From Timema cristinae (lineage: Eukaryota; Arthropoda; Insecta; Phasmatodea; Timematidae), in contig JBCFYV010000012.1 of assembly GCA_039000515.1 (NCBI GenBank), forward strand, positions 35,082,562 through 35,146,561: DNA of 64,000 nt. Direction: 5' to 3'. The stretch's first letter is position 1. Every line of letters starts with the position of its first letter. A model generated the notes under the pieces. The model was not told where the DNA came from and ran no database searches. It saw only the letters and a list, made by a program, of their open reading frames with translations. Shown here piece by piece: positions 25,571 to 36,119 of this stretch. The translations under genes were made by a program, and so were the position numbers.

Positions 25571-26447
25571 TCTAGAATTATTAATTAGTGGTTAGCGGGT
25601 ATTCTAGATTTCTTTAATTTTTTGGAGATTTTTTTTTTAAATCAAGGAAGAAATCTTTATTTGAGTTGTTTTTTTGTACTATATTCTTTAAAATTACCTT
25701 TGGGCGAACTAGATTAATGGCAGTTTAGTTTGCTTTTTAATGGCTTCGCTGATTTTAAGGGGCTCGTTCTTTTAAAGTGCTCGTAATACTAATTTGCAAC
25801 AATATGTATCTTGCATCAGGAATTTTGTAAGACAAATAGAATTATTATGAACATATTTTGACTTATAAAACAGACTACACTTTTATATTCTTTATTAATA
25901 GGCCTTAACTCCAATGTTTGAAAAAAAATAGAACATTTTAAATCCTTGAAGTATTTATTTAGTCCAAATCTAACAGGAAATTAGATACTTTTGAACACTT
26001 TGGGCGGGATTTTGTCTAATTGAATTGGCAAACACCCTGATTCCTCCTTAGCCAAATTAAACCACAATAGGATGTCCAAATGAATAACATCAAAAAAGGG
26101 CATAAAAAAGGGCAATAGGAATGAGTAGCCGGAGTTCTTGTTTTGAATGTCTGAGTAACACATTCGAAACTAAGAGCACGCAACTCACACCGGTTGCGGG
26201 AATGATAGGTTGATGGCCGTCCTCAAAGAAAATTATATATATGTACCCACAAAGAAAAAGATAAGAAAAACACACATATGACCTAAGGGTATTATCTCTA
26301 TTCCTAACATTAAAGAAAACTTGAAGTTGCATTGTTGGTATTTATTCATAAATAACATAATTAAATATATAAGTATAAAGATCATGAATAAGTTTGAACA
26401 ATATATAGAGATATTAATAAATCATAATAATAGTCGAGTTGGCAAAC

Positions 26448-26547
26448 NNNNNNNNNNNNNNNNNNNNNNNNNNNNNNNNNNNNNNNNNNNNNNNNNNNNN
26501 NNNNNNNNNNNNNNNNNNNNNNNNNNNNNNNNNNNNNNNNNNNNNNN
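26448..26547. other. Assembly gap of exactly 100 N
   Basis: The run is exactly 100 Ns, the conventional placeholder for a scaffold join of unknown length. It separates the contig with repeat copy 1 from the contig with mARC exons 6-4 and repeat copy 2. Order, orientation and distance across it are not proven by the sequence. Confidence 0.98.
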
Positions 26548-28257
26548 CAGATAAATTTTAGGAAGTGTCGAGGCCGAGCCCGGTCTTCTGGATCGTACCC
26601 AGGAACTCTGACTACTAGTCTACAAAAATGGTGTAGATTGAGTTAACGCCACATAAAGTAAGGGCTAAGTGCATCGTAATGGTTTCAATTTAAAATACTA
26701 AGGAATATTTACGTTACGTAATCGTTTATTTGATCGTGATTCCAAAATTTAATGACACTATGACTAAATCTTATTAGCTACATCATAATGAAACCAAGCA
26801 AGGTAAGTTAAATTAGGTTAAAAATTACACATGGGCATGGAAATATACCCCGGGGACTTTTGACTTAGCAATTCAACTGTCATGAGTTTGGGTTCTGTTA
26901 CCAGGGGTGATTTTTCTTCAACTAAACTGAATTTAATTGAAAGAAATCTCCATTGATGGTAGTATTTTTAACCTGATTAGTTTCCCTCTTCATAAGCAAG
27001 CTAAGTTTTTTCCCTCCTTCCAGGGTAAGCGGAGAATATTTATGTATTTTTAAACTCACATTTTTAATAAATACTTCATGAAAAGTGTAGTAAGGGTTTC
27101 GACATAAATTTTAACTTTTATAAATAAGAGACACATTTTAAATATTAAATTATTTAAAAATATAATTTTTATTTTTGTTAATAACCCGGGATTTTAAACA
27201 GTTTTTTTTAAATAGGATGTTTTGGTAGTAGTGGTTGTCTAAACAATGAGGATCCTCTACCGCCTATATTCACATGTCGTCTTTGGTTTTTAGTCATTCA
27301 ACACGAAAATGATCCTGTTATAGCAATAATTGAAGGGTACAAGGAAAAGGGGGAAAGTCCTAGTTTAAAATCAAATTTAGCTAGTCCTGCCATCTGCTAG
27401 ACTACCCTGATACCTTTCCAATACAGTTTATATTGAGGGTTAAAAGAGATCCTCTTTCATATTAAAATTAATTTTAATACAATTGAGCTAGTTCTGCCAT
27501 CTGTTATACAATAATGAAAACCTTTCTAATGCACTTTAGAATATGGTTAAAGTAAGTCTAGGTAATTTTTATTACATTATTTTTTGGGACGTCTTTACAG
27601 GGTTTGAGATATAAGAGTTGTTGTCCTGGAAAATGGGTGTGATGTGGATTTGCACCTTTACCCCTTGTATCCTTCAATAATTGTTAATAAGAACGTCGCC
27701 AACCTGTGACGTCACAGCCGGTTTCAAGATAGGATTTCCCATGTTGGTTAATTTACGTTTTGTTCAGCGAGTTTTAAAGATATAACGTTAAACAAAAACC
27801 ATAAATTATTAAATAGTTGTAAAAATAGTCTACAGTGGCCACACTTATTATATTTCACTTGAAGTCGTTTTTTGTAAACCTTTTTTTTTATAAATCCTCT
27901 AACGTAGGTTATTTGTCTGGGTCACGAAAATGACCTGTAGGAGTCTTCCTGCCAGGATGTATATTAAAAATGTCCGTGGTAGCATATGTCTAGCAATAGT
28001 AGGGGGGCGGGGATGTAGTATAGTTGAATGTGTAAACTCGTCGGAGGAAGAGGGTAAGGGTTTTCAGTATATAAACATGGGGCCTCGCAAGGTGAACTAC
28101 TCGGTTTTTTCCTCTCTTTCTATTTCGTACATTGGTGTCTAAGTGTGATAGTGTTTAGATTGCTTAGGTGCGTCAAGTTAAGATGCAACTCGCTATGTTT
28201 AAAATAACTCCCAAATCTCCGAGTAGGCAGCGCCGTTAGATGTCAGACAGTGTGTAC
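26548..28257. other. Gene-free start of contig B, mARC 3' flank
   Basis: This segment follows the mARC stop on the minus strand, so it should include the 3' UTR. Only weak poly(A)-signal candidates are seen (AATAAA on the minus strand near 27170). A tRNA-like SINE fragment similar to 7500-7600 lies near 26800-26890. A 70-codon plus-strand frame at 27930-28142 is unrecognised. Confidence 0.6.
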
Positions 28258-28386
28258 TTAGTGGTACCCCACATAAACAGGATCCCCGTCCCAATCTTGC
28301 CAGGAGTGTGCAGACCCATGTAGAGCCCATGACTGGCGCATTTCCCTCAAGTTTCTTCTCTCTAGGAAACTGAAACTTGCCTGTAT
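28258..28386 (-). pseudogene. mARC (MTARC1/2 homologue): mARC exon 6 (C-terminus), frame broken by three apparent single-base indels
   Basis: After acceptor ttgcag the sequence starts Y-R-Q, as in vertebrate L-K-S-Y-R-Q. The frame then shifts, continues as REKKLEGNAPVMG (family RKLYGKSPLFG), shifts to GLYMGLHTPGKIGTG, and shifts again to end GDPVYVGYH and TAA (family VGDPVYLL and stop). The three shifts fit one extra T in a T-run near 28370 and one missing G in each of two G-runs near 28316 and 28276. With these allowed for, the exon encodes 42 residues and the protein totals about 351 aa (human mARC1 is about 337). Possible causes are consensus errors, the exon lying 1.7 kb from a contig end, or real decay. 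I favour errors because the motifs are otherwise well conserved. Confidence 0.75.
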
Positions 28387-28904
28387 CTGCAATCATGTGT
28401 ACAAACATATTATGTTATATCAGTTATGATTTAATTAAATTTGTTTTATACTAGTGGTTCTGCACAAACAGTCATGGTGATCGGTTCAGACTATAGGATA
28501 GCCTTTTTTTTTTAAAAAAAAAAATACTATTGTATTCAATTCAGACTAAAGGCTAACATTGAAAAAAAAAATGCATTTGGGTCAGATTAAATTACATTCC
28601 TTTTAAAAAAAATTGTATTCAACTCAGACTAAAGAACTACTTTTTTAAAGAATGATTGGTTTTCGATTCAGGCTTTAAAAACCCCCATCATTAAAAAAAT
28701 GAACTAAATTCAGACTTAAAAAAAAGCCCGTTTTTAAACGTATTTTTTAACTAGTAGGTACGTTTATTACATGTGGTCTGGTTTGTCTCTGATAGGGATA
28801 TTAGTTAGAATCCCGGTCGGGTGTATTGAGAGTAGGCCTCCTTAAGTGATTCTACACGTTCCCTCTACGAAAATTAGGGTACATTTCTTCTTCAAAAGTC
28901 CTAC

Positions 28905-29085
28905 ACTTTAGTTAAGTCAGTAGCGTATCTGCTTACTCAACTAAAAGTCCCGGGTTTTATTCCTGGTATGGTTGAAAATGTATCATTGGTGAAATGTGGG
29001 TTTCTCCCTTTTACAGTGATTAATTAACGGCTGGGGGGCTTCTTGTTGTATGTTCTAGAAATAAGTTAGTTTATAAGTTATGTGC
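28905..29085 (+). mobile_element. Family D SINE, diverged, in mARC intron 5
   Basis: Head at the left (TTAAGTCAGTAGCGTATCTG), box-B-like GGGTTTTATTCC, then GGTGAAATGTGGGTTTCTCC, which follows family D order. The 3' end is lost in AT-rich sequence. Confidence 0.65.
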
Positions 29086-29587
29086 TTATATAAATCATTC
29101 TGTTCAGAAAACTCAAATAAATTAAAAATGAAATTTTTCAATAAACCTTCTTCGTCCTTACCACATTTTTCGGGAAATTTAAAATACGGATATCCTGGAT
29201 GGTTTTAGGGCGTAGTGCAGAAAAAAAGCTTAATTTAAGGGTAGATATTAGTAAGGTAGCTTAGAGGAAAGAACACGCGCATAAGCTTGAGAGAGAATAA
29301 AGAAAACCAAATGAAAAAATCACATGTGATAAACCAACTCCAGTGCACGCGGCCAAGATTACATGCTCCCCCACCCTAACCCCTCCCCCCCCCGTCATCT
29401 GCGAAAACTGACGCCTTAGACGATTTAAAACCATGTTATTAGTGATATTTATAAAAGTACAAACATTAAATTAGTAAAATAAATTGTGTACACAATTCAA
29501 TATACAGTTAATACTAAGACTAATATTAAGTAGTCAGATCGCCATTGAAATATAGTTACAGCAACAGTTTTGTCATTGTTAGCGCTC

Positions 29588-29632
29588 TCTTTCTCTATAA
29601 CTCTCTTTCTCTTTCTCTCTCTCTCTCTGTAT
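29588..29632 (+). repeat. (CT)n microsatellite
   Basis: CT-rich tract with TTT interruptions in mARC intron 5. Confidence 0.9.
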
Positions 29633-30839
29633 GTATATATGTTTTATTTTCTAAAATGATCTTACTCTTCCGCAATGGTTCAACAAAATACGCGCTTATA
29701 ATATATTATTATTTATCTTATAGAAATATTCATACCAAAATAAATTAGAAACTATTTCACTTGCTGGACTTGATTTTTGACGCAGATTGAGAGCACCCTT
29801 AAAAAAACTATCAGTGAGATATTTGACTGTACGATTTTTTAATTTGCATATTTATAAAAGGATTTAGCTGAAAGCCACAACAGTTGTGAAAATCGTTTGA
29901 AACATCAAATATTGAAACTTTTACTGTGTGTAGAAAAAAACACAGCTATTAAACATTTTTTAAAATTCATATTTGACTTTAAATGATTACATTATACAGC
30001 CCAACTTTCTTATGAATGGACATTATCTGAGAGATGTACCCTCTATTACACACCTGTAAATGTTGTACCGATAGATGAGGTAGATGGAACTTATCGTTTT
30101 GTTGACGTCATGGACGGGAAGTGTCATGGAGACTGAGTGAAGCTTGAGTGAGGGTCAGTGAAGGTTTCGGAGAGGGGGTCTAGTGGTATTTTCGGGCTAA
30201 GCGAGAAGGAAATGGTGGAACAGTGTATTACAGTGGTGTAGCTGTGTGGCGCTATTATTGTGCACGCTTATAGATCTACTTTTGAAGGGAAAATTTTGTA
30301 GTTTCATCAATGTAACTTATATAAGTTTACCTAACAGGCATCACTGTATATGCGAGTTTTTTTTGTGATAATTTAAATATTAAATTATGTTGGAATTCCT
30401 TAAAAGAGTGGTATGGTTTCCAGTTTATTTGGCAACCTGCCTCCCGGCTAGTAAAACGAGTGTTCATAGCTTGCTGTGCGGAGTGATATGGGTCCGGTAT
30501 CACGTTGTGCATGGTGTAAGAATGGTTAAGAGAGCAAAGCAGATAATATCTCCACAATACAATATAGTACAGTACACAGCTAGTAGAAGTTACTAGATCT
30601 ACTTTCGTGTATTCATACGTCAAATAATTTTATATTGAATTGTCACTTATATTATCAATCTATAACATAATACTAATAAAATAGTAAAATGTTATCAATC
30701 TTGACCGCAAAAGCTTTGTTTGTATTTTCTAAATGTTTCTCCAAACGTCCATTCGTAAGAATATCAAAGCATACAAGCGATCACAATATACATTCTAGTT
30801 CGAAGGTAATTCCATTCTTAGTAAAAACAGTTTACTTAC

Positions 30840-30914
30840 GTTTTGAGCGTTTTGAGCGGTTCCCTTTTAGGCTCCATAACTCCTGTCTCCGGGTCGATTG
30901 TGGTCATAACGCAT
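30840..30914 (-). CDS. mARC (MTARC1/2 homologue): mARC / MOSC-domain protein, exon 5
   Basis: This 75-bp exon was found by homology and is too short to stand out as an open frame. Acceptor is ttccag, donor a perfect gtaagt. It completes R284, encodes residues 285-308 (CVMTTIDPETGVM, then EPLKTLK) and gives two bases of T309. Vertebrate mARC has CILTTVDPDTGVM and EPLETLK. It completes the C-T-R-C motif begun in exon 4. Phases agree with exon 4 and with the proposed exon 6. A GC-rich block of unknown origin begins about 50 bp upstream of the acceptor. Confidence 0.93.
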
Positions 30915-33315
30915 CTGGAATAAAACATAGTATTTTAACATTTTTATATACAGGATTCGTATTCAACTAAATTTCTGAAGAGACCCCCCGAAGGGCTTCC
31001 CAGATACAGTGTACCTAGGCTCAGAGGTCCCTAACAATGCAAGCACTGATACCCATCGGGACGGAACCTTTTCGCCAGACGTGGACCGAAGTCCACGAGA
31101 GCCATTCCGGGTACTCGGGCACCCAAAAAAAACCAGTACCAGCCCTTCCATGCCAGCCTGCCTGGGGTAACTTGAAAAAAAAAACCTTCCAGTGGGACCG
31201 GATGGAGGGAAGAGTTGGCTCCTCCTAGTGATTGCCCAATCACGAGGAAGTCAGGAGCACAGGCTCCAAACAGTTATCTCCACAGAACATCATTCCTCTC
31301 ACCCAGGACTTTCACTAATCTCCCAAACTTGGTTGTCGCCCCTTCAGCACCTCACATTGAGACCAACTGCCCAGAGTTGCCCAGCGGGGACCTCGAGGAG
31401 GTGCCCTGACCAGCTATCCCCGCTACACGGGTACGCACTACCAACCACTTAGTGTATGTCATACACAAATCAAATTATCAGGCTCTTAGCTATGCCGGAC
31501 TCCATCGTCCGTAACATTGCCTGGGGGCCGCCCATACAGGATCATTCAAATCTACAGATAAACAATTCTACAGGTTCTATGGGTGACAAAACACGTATTT
31601 CCACGCAATTAATTTGGGGTCAGCAACACAAAATGCCGACGCTACGAGATGTCAAAGTTGGTGGTGCTTCATGCACTATCTCAGCTGAGATGCCTCTACG
31701 CTCTCAATATCGAGGGCCAACAACCATATCTTTTAAATAATCACCAAATCCTTATGGGTTTTTGTTATCAGGCAATTCAAGGTCTGTTTATAGTCATAAT
31801 TTACAAGACAATCCACTTGCTACGTGCTGAGGATTTATGAGTTACCTACCCCTTAGGTGAATACAGCGGTATTTGGCGTTGCCAACCCCAATCTCATTGC
31901 GTGTAAATATGTGTCTTGTCACCCAGGCCGCCTGTAAGGGTGTGCAAACGGTGCCACACAGGGCCCCGTGATTTAGAGGGCTCCGTACTTAGGTGACAGG
32001 GAAAAAACAAGTTGAGTTGGGAAATTTTGGTGAACCCTGTGTAGGGAAACCGCCAGACAGTCGTATTTTGCTTGTTTTGATAAAACTAAAACGTTTATTG
32101 TTAATTTACCAATAGTAAATTCTAACATGCGTCTGTGTTAGTGTTGCAAGTGGCACAAGTGAATGATCTATTCATTGCGTTGCACTCAAACCTTTACATT
32201 AATTTCGGTGGTAATGTAAGTTAGTTGTGTGTAGTATTTAATGTTCGTAGTAATTTCTTGTGAGCGCGACAAGTTTTGAAAATTGATATATAGGTACAAA
32301 CTATTGTAATAGGATTAAATAAATTTTAAAAAATTGGGAAGGAATGGTGAAGCAGATAAATTGGGGTTCCACTAACGAGGTTTGTCCAGGGCTTCACGTC
32401 TGAAAAGGGTGGTCCTGATTGCCAACCCCCTGCAACGTGTACAATGTTTGTCCTGGAGATCTAATTAGCCCTGTATGGAAAGTATTGTATTCTTAAGTAT
32501 TTTTTCTCTTGGGATTGTGATGGATTTTGTAGACGCAAGTTTAAAGCAGTGTGTTTTACAATCATGTATATCTCCATTTTAGTATGTACTCTTCGCTTAC
32601 TCTTGATAGACTACACTATACCATTATCTTATAAACTGCACCATAATCGAAACAAGATAAGCTTTCTAGGGTATCTGAAAGGTATCAAAAAAACTGAAAC
32701 GGTTTAATGGATTTCGTTTAAACTTGATATTTAGATGTCATAAGCTCATATGTCGAAGCGAAATCGTGATTTTAACACTAAGCCAAAATTATGGGTTGGT
32801 TTACTGTTGGCAGATTTTTAAAGATTATAAATGTTTTGAAGATGGCTGTAATACTTTCGTTCAAATTGAATGTCTTGGTAATGGTTTAGTAAATAAATAT
32901 ACATGTTTGTTTTTATAAAAATTAAACATTCAAAGGTAATTTACTAATGATCAGTTTTTGAACTTCTCAAGGCTTTTGAAAAATACCTTTACGACTTTTT
33001 TCAAAATGTTTATCTGGGGAGTGTTAAACGTTATAAATAACTTTGTATACATATATTTTATTTTCATACGCTCCAAACTATAATATACTTTATGATAAAT
33101 TATGTACGATTTTTCATTAACTTTATTTTATATAGTAAGCCGAATTTTTGTATTGTTTTTGCACCCGTTTGAGATACTATTATTTTATTTCAATAATGTG
33201 GTAGGGGCCTACTGCGCTGGTTTTTCGTTATTAACTTTCAAGTCGAGTTCTGATTATAGTCAAATAGACCAAGAAAGTGCGTGACAAGTGCCACTGATTT
33301 TAGAAAAGAGCTCAC
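30915..33315 (-). other. mARC intron 4
   Basis: The part next to exon 5 (30965-31540) is clearly more GC-rich than its surroundings and is listed separately. The rest, about 31850-33315, is AT-rich with no recognisable gene. A small G/C-rich patch near 31920-32000 with CCACACAGGGCCCCG is unexplained. Confidence 0.7.
30965..31540. other. GC-rich block of unknown origin in mARC intron 4
   Basis: Composition changes sharply from AT-rich to about half GC for roughly 570 bp, then fades by 31850. Several short open frames overlap on both strands with no recognised similarity. Words such as CCACGAGAGCCATTCCGGGT and GCGGGGACCTCGAGGAGGTG, together with A-runs, suggest a 5'-region fragment of a retrotransposon, but I cannot show that. 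Confidence 0.55.
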
Positions 33316-33530
33316 CTCGTGCACGGCTTGCACTTCTTGAAGATGACGCTATCCCCGATCTTGACCCAATCCCACGTATCTTCCTGGTAGGGATCTGAAC
33401 CACCGACCACGAGATTGGGACGGAACCTCTTGTTGGTGATGTCCTGCAGGTGTGAGGGCAGCTTGGAGCGCAGGTCAGTCACCGAGGACTCCGCCATCAG
33501 CATGAAGCTTGTCAGGTCCGAGTAGGCCCC
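33316..33530 (-). CDS. mARC (MTARC1/2 homologue): mARC / MOSC-domain protein, exon 4
   Basis: The 215-bp single-copy exon encodes residues 213-283 and two bases of R284. Acceptor is tcgcag, donor gtgagc. It contains the core of the C-terminal MOSC domain: AYSDLTSFMLMAE (vertebrate AYSDTSPFLILSE), then NKRFRPNLVVGGSDPYQEDTW (split here as NKRFRPNLVV and GGSDPYQEDTW; vertebrate ATNFRPNIVISG and CDVYAEDSW). The end K-K-C-K-P-C-T-R runs into exon 5 as C-T-R-C, equivalent to vertebrate C-S-R-C, which holds the cysteine that ligates molybdenum in this family. A PIF/Harbinger-like terminal repeat starts only about 27 bp upstream of the acceptor. Confidence 0.95.
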
Positions 33531-33556
33531 CTGCGACACATTAGACAGTTCTTTAA

Positions 33557-34394
33557 AAGGCTACGGCCAGACGATGGCTGTAAAATACTGCCAAAAACTG
33601 CAGTAAAATAAAGATGCTACAAATTTTGGGTGGCCAGACGATGACTGTAGGGCTGCTTCTTCACACCACACTAGCAACAAGTAGCTTCTGTTTGCAGCTG
33701 TGTAAAGGAAATAAAGGTGATGAATCTTAATCCCAAATCGCGTTTTGCGTGTTACTTGTCCGACGTCAACGCCGTCTAAAAAGAGGAAGAAAGTGGTGGA
33801 TTCATTTCATCATTAGTAACCGATCAACACGTGGGTATTTTGTTATATTTTATAAAAAAACTGAAACTGTAATTACCCTATGAAATTCTTTGAGCATTAT
33901 CGAGTGTCAATTAATTCGTTTGACAACCAAATGAGTTTTTTTTCTTCAAAACTCAATCCATCCCAAGCATATACTGCTAGAACTTCCATTATGCTGCTAG
34001 ACCAACATTACAACTTCAACTCACGGTTTTTGTGTTATCCACACTTTACATCATAGAGACATGGATATTTCTGTACCTCAATAATGAACTGCTTGCTATC
34101 AACTGAATTTATATCCATTTTGGAACAAAATGGCAAAGAAAATAAAGAGAACACACGAGGAAGGAATATGACGCCGCTACACAATACTGCACGTGTGGCC
34201 ACTCTTTCGCTGTAAACTGTCACCAGAATTATGGGCCCAAGATTATTCGTCTGTGACACGACCTTGAAATGAGTTCCACTTTCTAGCTAAGCAGTAATTT
34301 ACAACGTCGTCATTTGAATCGATTGGGTGCGTTTTCATGTTTTATTTTACTGCGGGTTTTGGCAGTATTTAACAGCTCATCTGGCCGTATACTT
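33557..34394 (-). mobile_element. Non-autonomous PIF/Harbinger-like element beside mARC exon 4
   Basis: Terminal inverted repeats of about 50 bp: TACGGCCAGACGATGGCTGT and AATACTGCCAAAAACTGCAG at the left; their complements (CTGCGGGTTTTGGCAGTATT, CTCATCTGGCCGTATAC) at the right. The 838-bp interior has a short MADF-like coding remnant but no DDE transposase. I assign it to PIF/Harbinger on that remnant, since such elements carry MADF/Myb-type proteins. The left end stops about 27 bp from the acceptor of mARC exon 4. Confidence 0.75.
34035..34121 (-). pseudogene. MADF-domain N-terminal remnant
   Basis: The minus-strand frame from the internal Met near 34121 reads MDINSVDSKQFIIEVQKYPC, then LYDVKC, which matches the start of MADF domains (hydrophobic F-I-x-x-V-x-x-Y/H-P-x-L-Y/W-D). 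It ends shortly after, so only the first helix region remains. A longer open frame upstream to 34259 has no similarity I recognise. Confidence 0.6.
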
Positions 34395-34573
34395 AGTTCT
34401 TCTAGAGTGGAATACTGGTAGGAAAAAACATATAAAAAATACAAACTAATTTTTGAGGTCAACATTAATAGTATTTTACTGTTGTCATGGCTTGGAACCT
34501 CTTGTTTGTACAAAAAAGTACAAGTCTGACACAATCCATATCGTTTATCGTCAGCTTTTTATGATTTTTTAAA

Positions 34574-34820
34574 TCACCGCGTCTTACTACCCATTCGGAT
34601 TATACGGCTATATACTAACCACGCTAATGATTTTAGGGATTATGCAGGTTAAATTTAGAGAAAGTTTACCCGCATTTGCGTGGATGGAAAGAGGAAAACT
34701 ATTTTGGAAACAAAACACCCTCAGTACACCCGACCGAGAGTCAAACCTTGACCGTGCCGTCATCGGCAGTCTATTATACCGCGAGAGTAGCGCCTCAGAC
34801 TATGCGACCACCGAAGTGGG
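34574..34820 (-). mobile_element. Family B SINE in mARC intron 3
   Basis: Tail at the left (CACCGCGTCTTACTACCC), body with GCATTTGCGTGGATGG, tRNA-like head at the right ending GACCACCGAAGTGGG. It forms an inverted pair with the plus-strand element at 34931-35104. Confidence 0.88.
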
Positions 34821-34930
34821 TATTATCGTCGGTTATTCTATAAACCGACCGCCGCTCACGTAATGGTTATTATTGTTCCTAAGCAAGAGTTTTGCCGACT
34901 TTCAAAAACAATCAGTTATAATAACGACCA

Positions 34931-35104
34931 TACCTGCTTCAGTGGCCGCATGGTCTAAGGCGTCACTCCCAAAATGGTTTTCCACTTTTACTTCCCACGA
35001 GTGTGGGTACACTTCCTTTAAATTGAACCTTCCTAATACCAACACATTAGCGTGATTATTACATGTTCGTATAACCTGAACAGGTCGTAATATACGGTGC
35101 AACG
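34931..35104 (+). mobile_element. Family B SINE with internal deletion
   Basis: Head at the left (TTCAGTGGCCGCATGGTCTA), tail at the right (TTCGTATAACCTGAACAGG). The box-B region and part of the body are missing compared with 34574-34820. Confidence 0.82.
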
Positions 35105-35524
35105 AACAACTAAAAGGGGAAAAAGACTAGTTTTGTACTACCTATTCAACCCATGAGTTTTTGGCCATTGCAGAGAGGACCAGGAGGAAGGACCAAAGAG
35201 TCGTATCAAGAAGTCCTTGATAGTGTCTTGTCCGCTCAACGATCAGTCTGGGAGAATATCCAGTGTGTTTGAGTCCCACGGGGATTAGACCATTGACATT
35301 TCACAAAAGTGTGCTTCTATTTGTGATTTAGTCGAAGCGTCGCGAGACTACGCTGAATATTTATAGTCGTAACATCTAGGCCAGTTCAGCACGCTCGCTG
35401 TTGAAATATAGTAGTGAGGACCTCTTAACCTAATTTCTCTGAACTACAACTTTTTCAAATTACATCACACATTGTATATTATAAGCAACATTTATTTACG
35501 CTTCTAAGATTTATATATTTTCAT

Positions 35525-35850
35525 TTATGTGAGATATTTAACTCGCACTTTCTGAACCGACTGATGATATCAACACACGAAAATTTATATGATTGAGACC
35601 GAAAGGGCCTCCAAATTTTGCCGGAAAAGGTATTTTCACGTTATCTTCCAGGGTTCTTTTACATGCCACAATCAACTTGGGACCAATGGCTTTACTTCCC
35701 CTCCAAAGGAAGTCTTGCTAAGGATTTTTATCCCTCAGGAAAACTCCATCATACCAAGTTGGGTCTGAACCCATAAATATCGGGTTCTGAAGAAACAAGC
35801 ACTTTATCCCAAGAACACCAAGGTCAACCAGTTTCTAATAACTGACTAGA
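35525..35850 (-). repeat. SINE-like repeat of a different type
   Basis: The left end shares GATATTTAACTCGCACTTTC with family D tails. The body differs, with TTTTACATGCCACAATCAAC, GGGACCAATGGCTTTACTTC and AAGAACACCAAGGTCAACC, a word order I associate with widespread invertebrate SINEs that have a conserved central domain. This identification is tentative. Confidence 0.5.
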
Positions 35851-36119
35851 AAGGAATCCACACAGTTTTTTGGTGTTACCTAACCCAACCTACTGAGGTA
35901 ATTTCTGACAGATTTTCCCACGAGAATAAGCCCATTCAGGGGGTGAACGGGGGTGCAGCTGCACCACCAATGGCGCTGAGAAAAAATTAGGTATAAATAC
36001 AGCAGAAATGACATTTTTAACAGGAAAATACCTGTGTTGGTAGCACTGTGAAGGCATATCAATGAGTATGTAGTAAGTATATGTGTCATGTGTGAGCAGT
36101 GTGTGACTTTGAGGGCCAG

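Larger units (their letters stand above)
21923..26447. other. Gene-free tail of contig A
   Basis: AT-rich sequence with microsatellites, homopolymers and no recognised coding sequence, RNA gene or transposon core. Short open frames at 23951-24184 and 25981-26332 have no similarity I recognise. The part from 21628 onward should match sequence right of the window if the large repeat continues. Confidence 0.7.
28387..30839 (-). other. mARC intron 5
   Basis: Contents are A/T homopolymer-rich sequence (28500-28740), SINE-like fragments (28765-28830 and 28905-29085), a CT microsatellite (29588-29632) and otherwise unremarkable AT-rich sequence. Open frames on both strands at 30327-30623 overlap each other and match nothing I recognise. 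Confidence 0.65.

Noticed and set aside
30327..30623. Overlapping frames on both strands (98 and 69 codons) in mARC intron 5
   Set aside because: They are mirror frames of the same sequence, with no motif I recognise.
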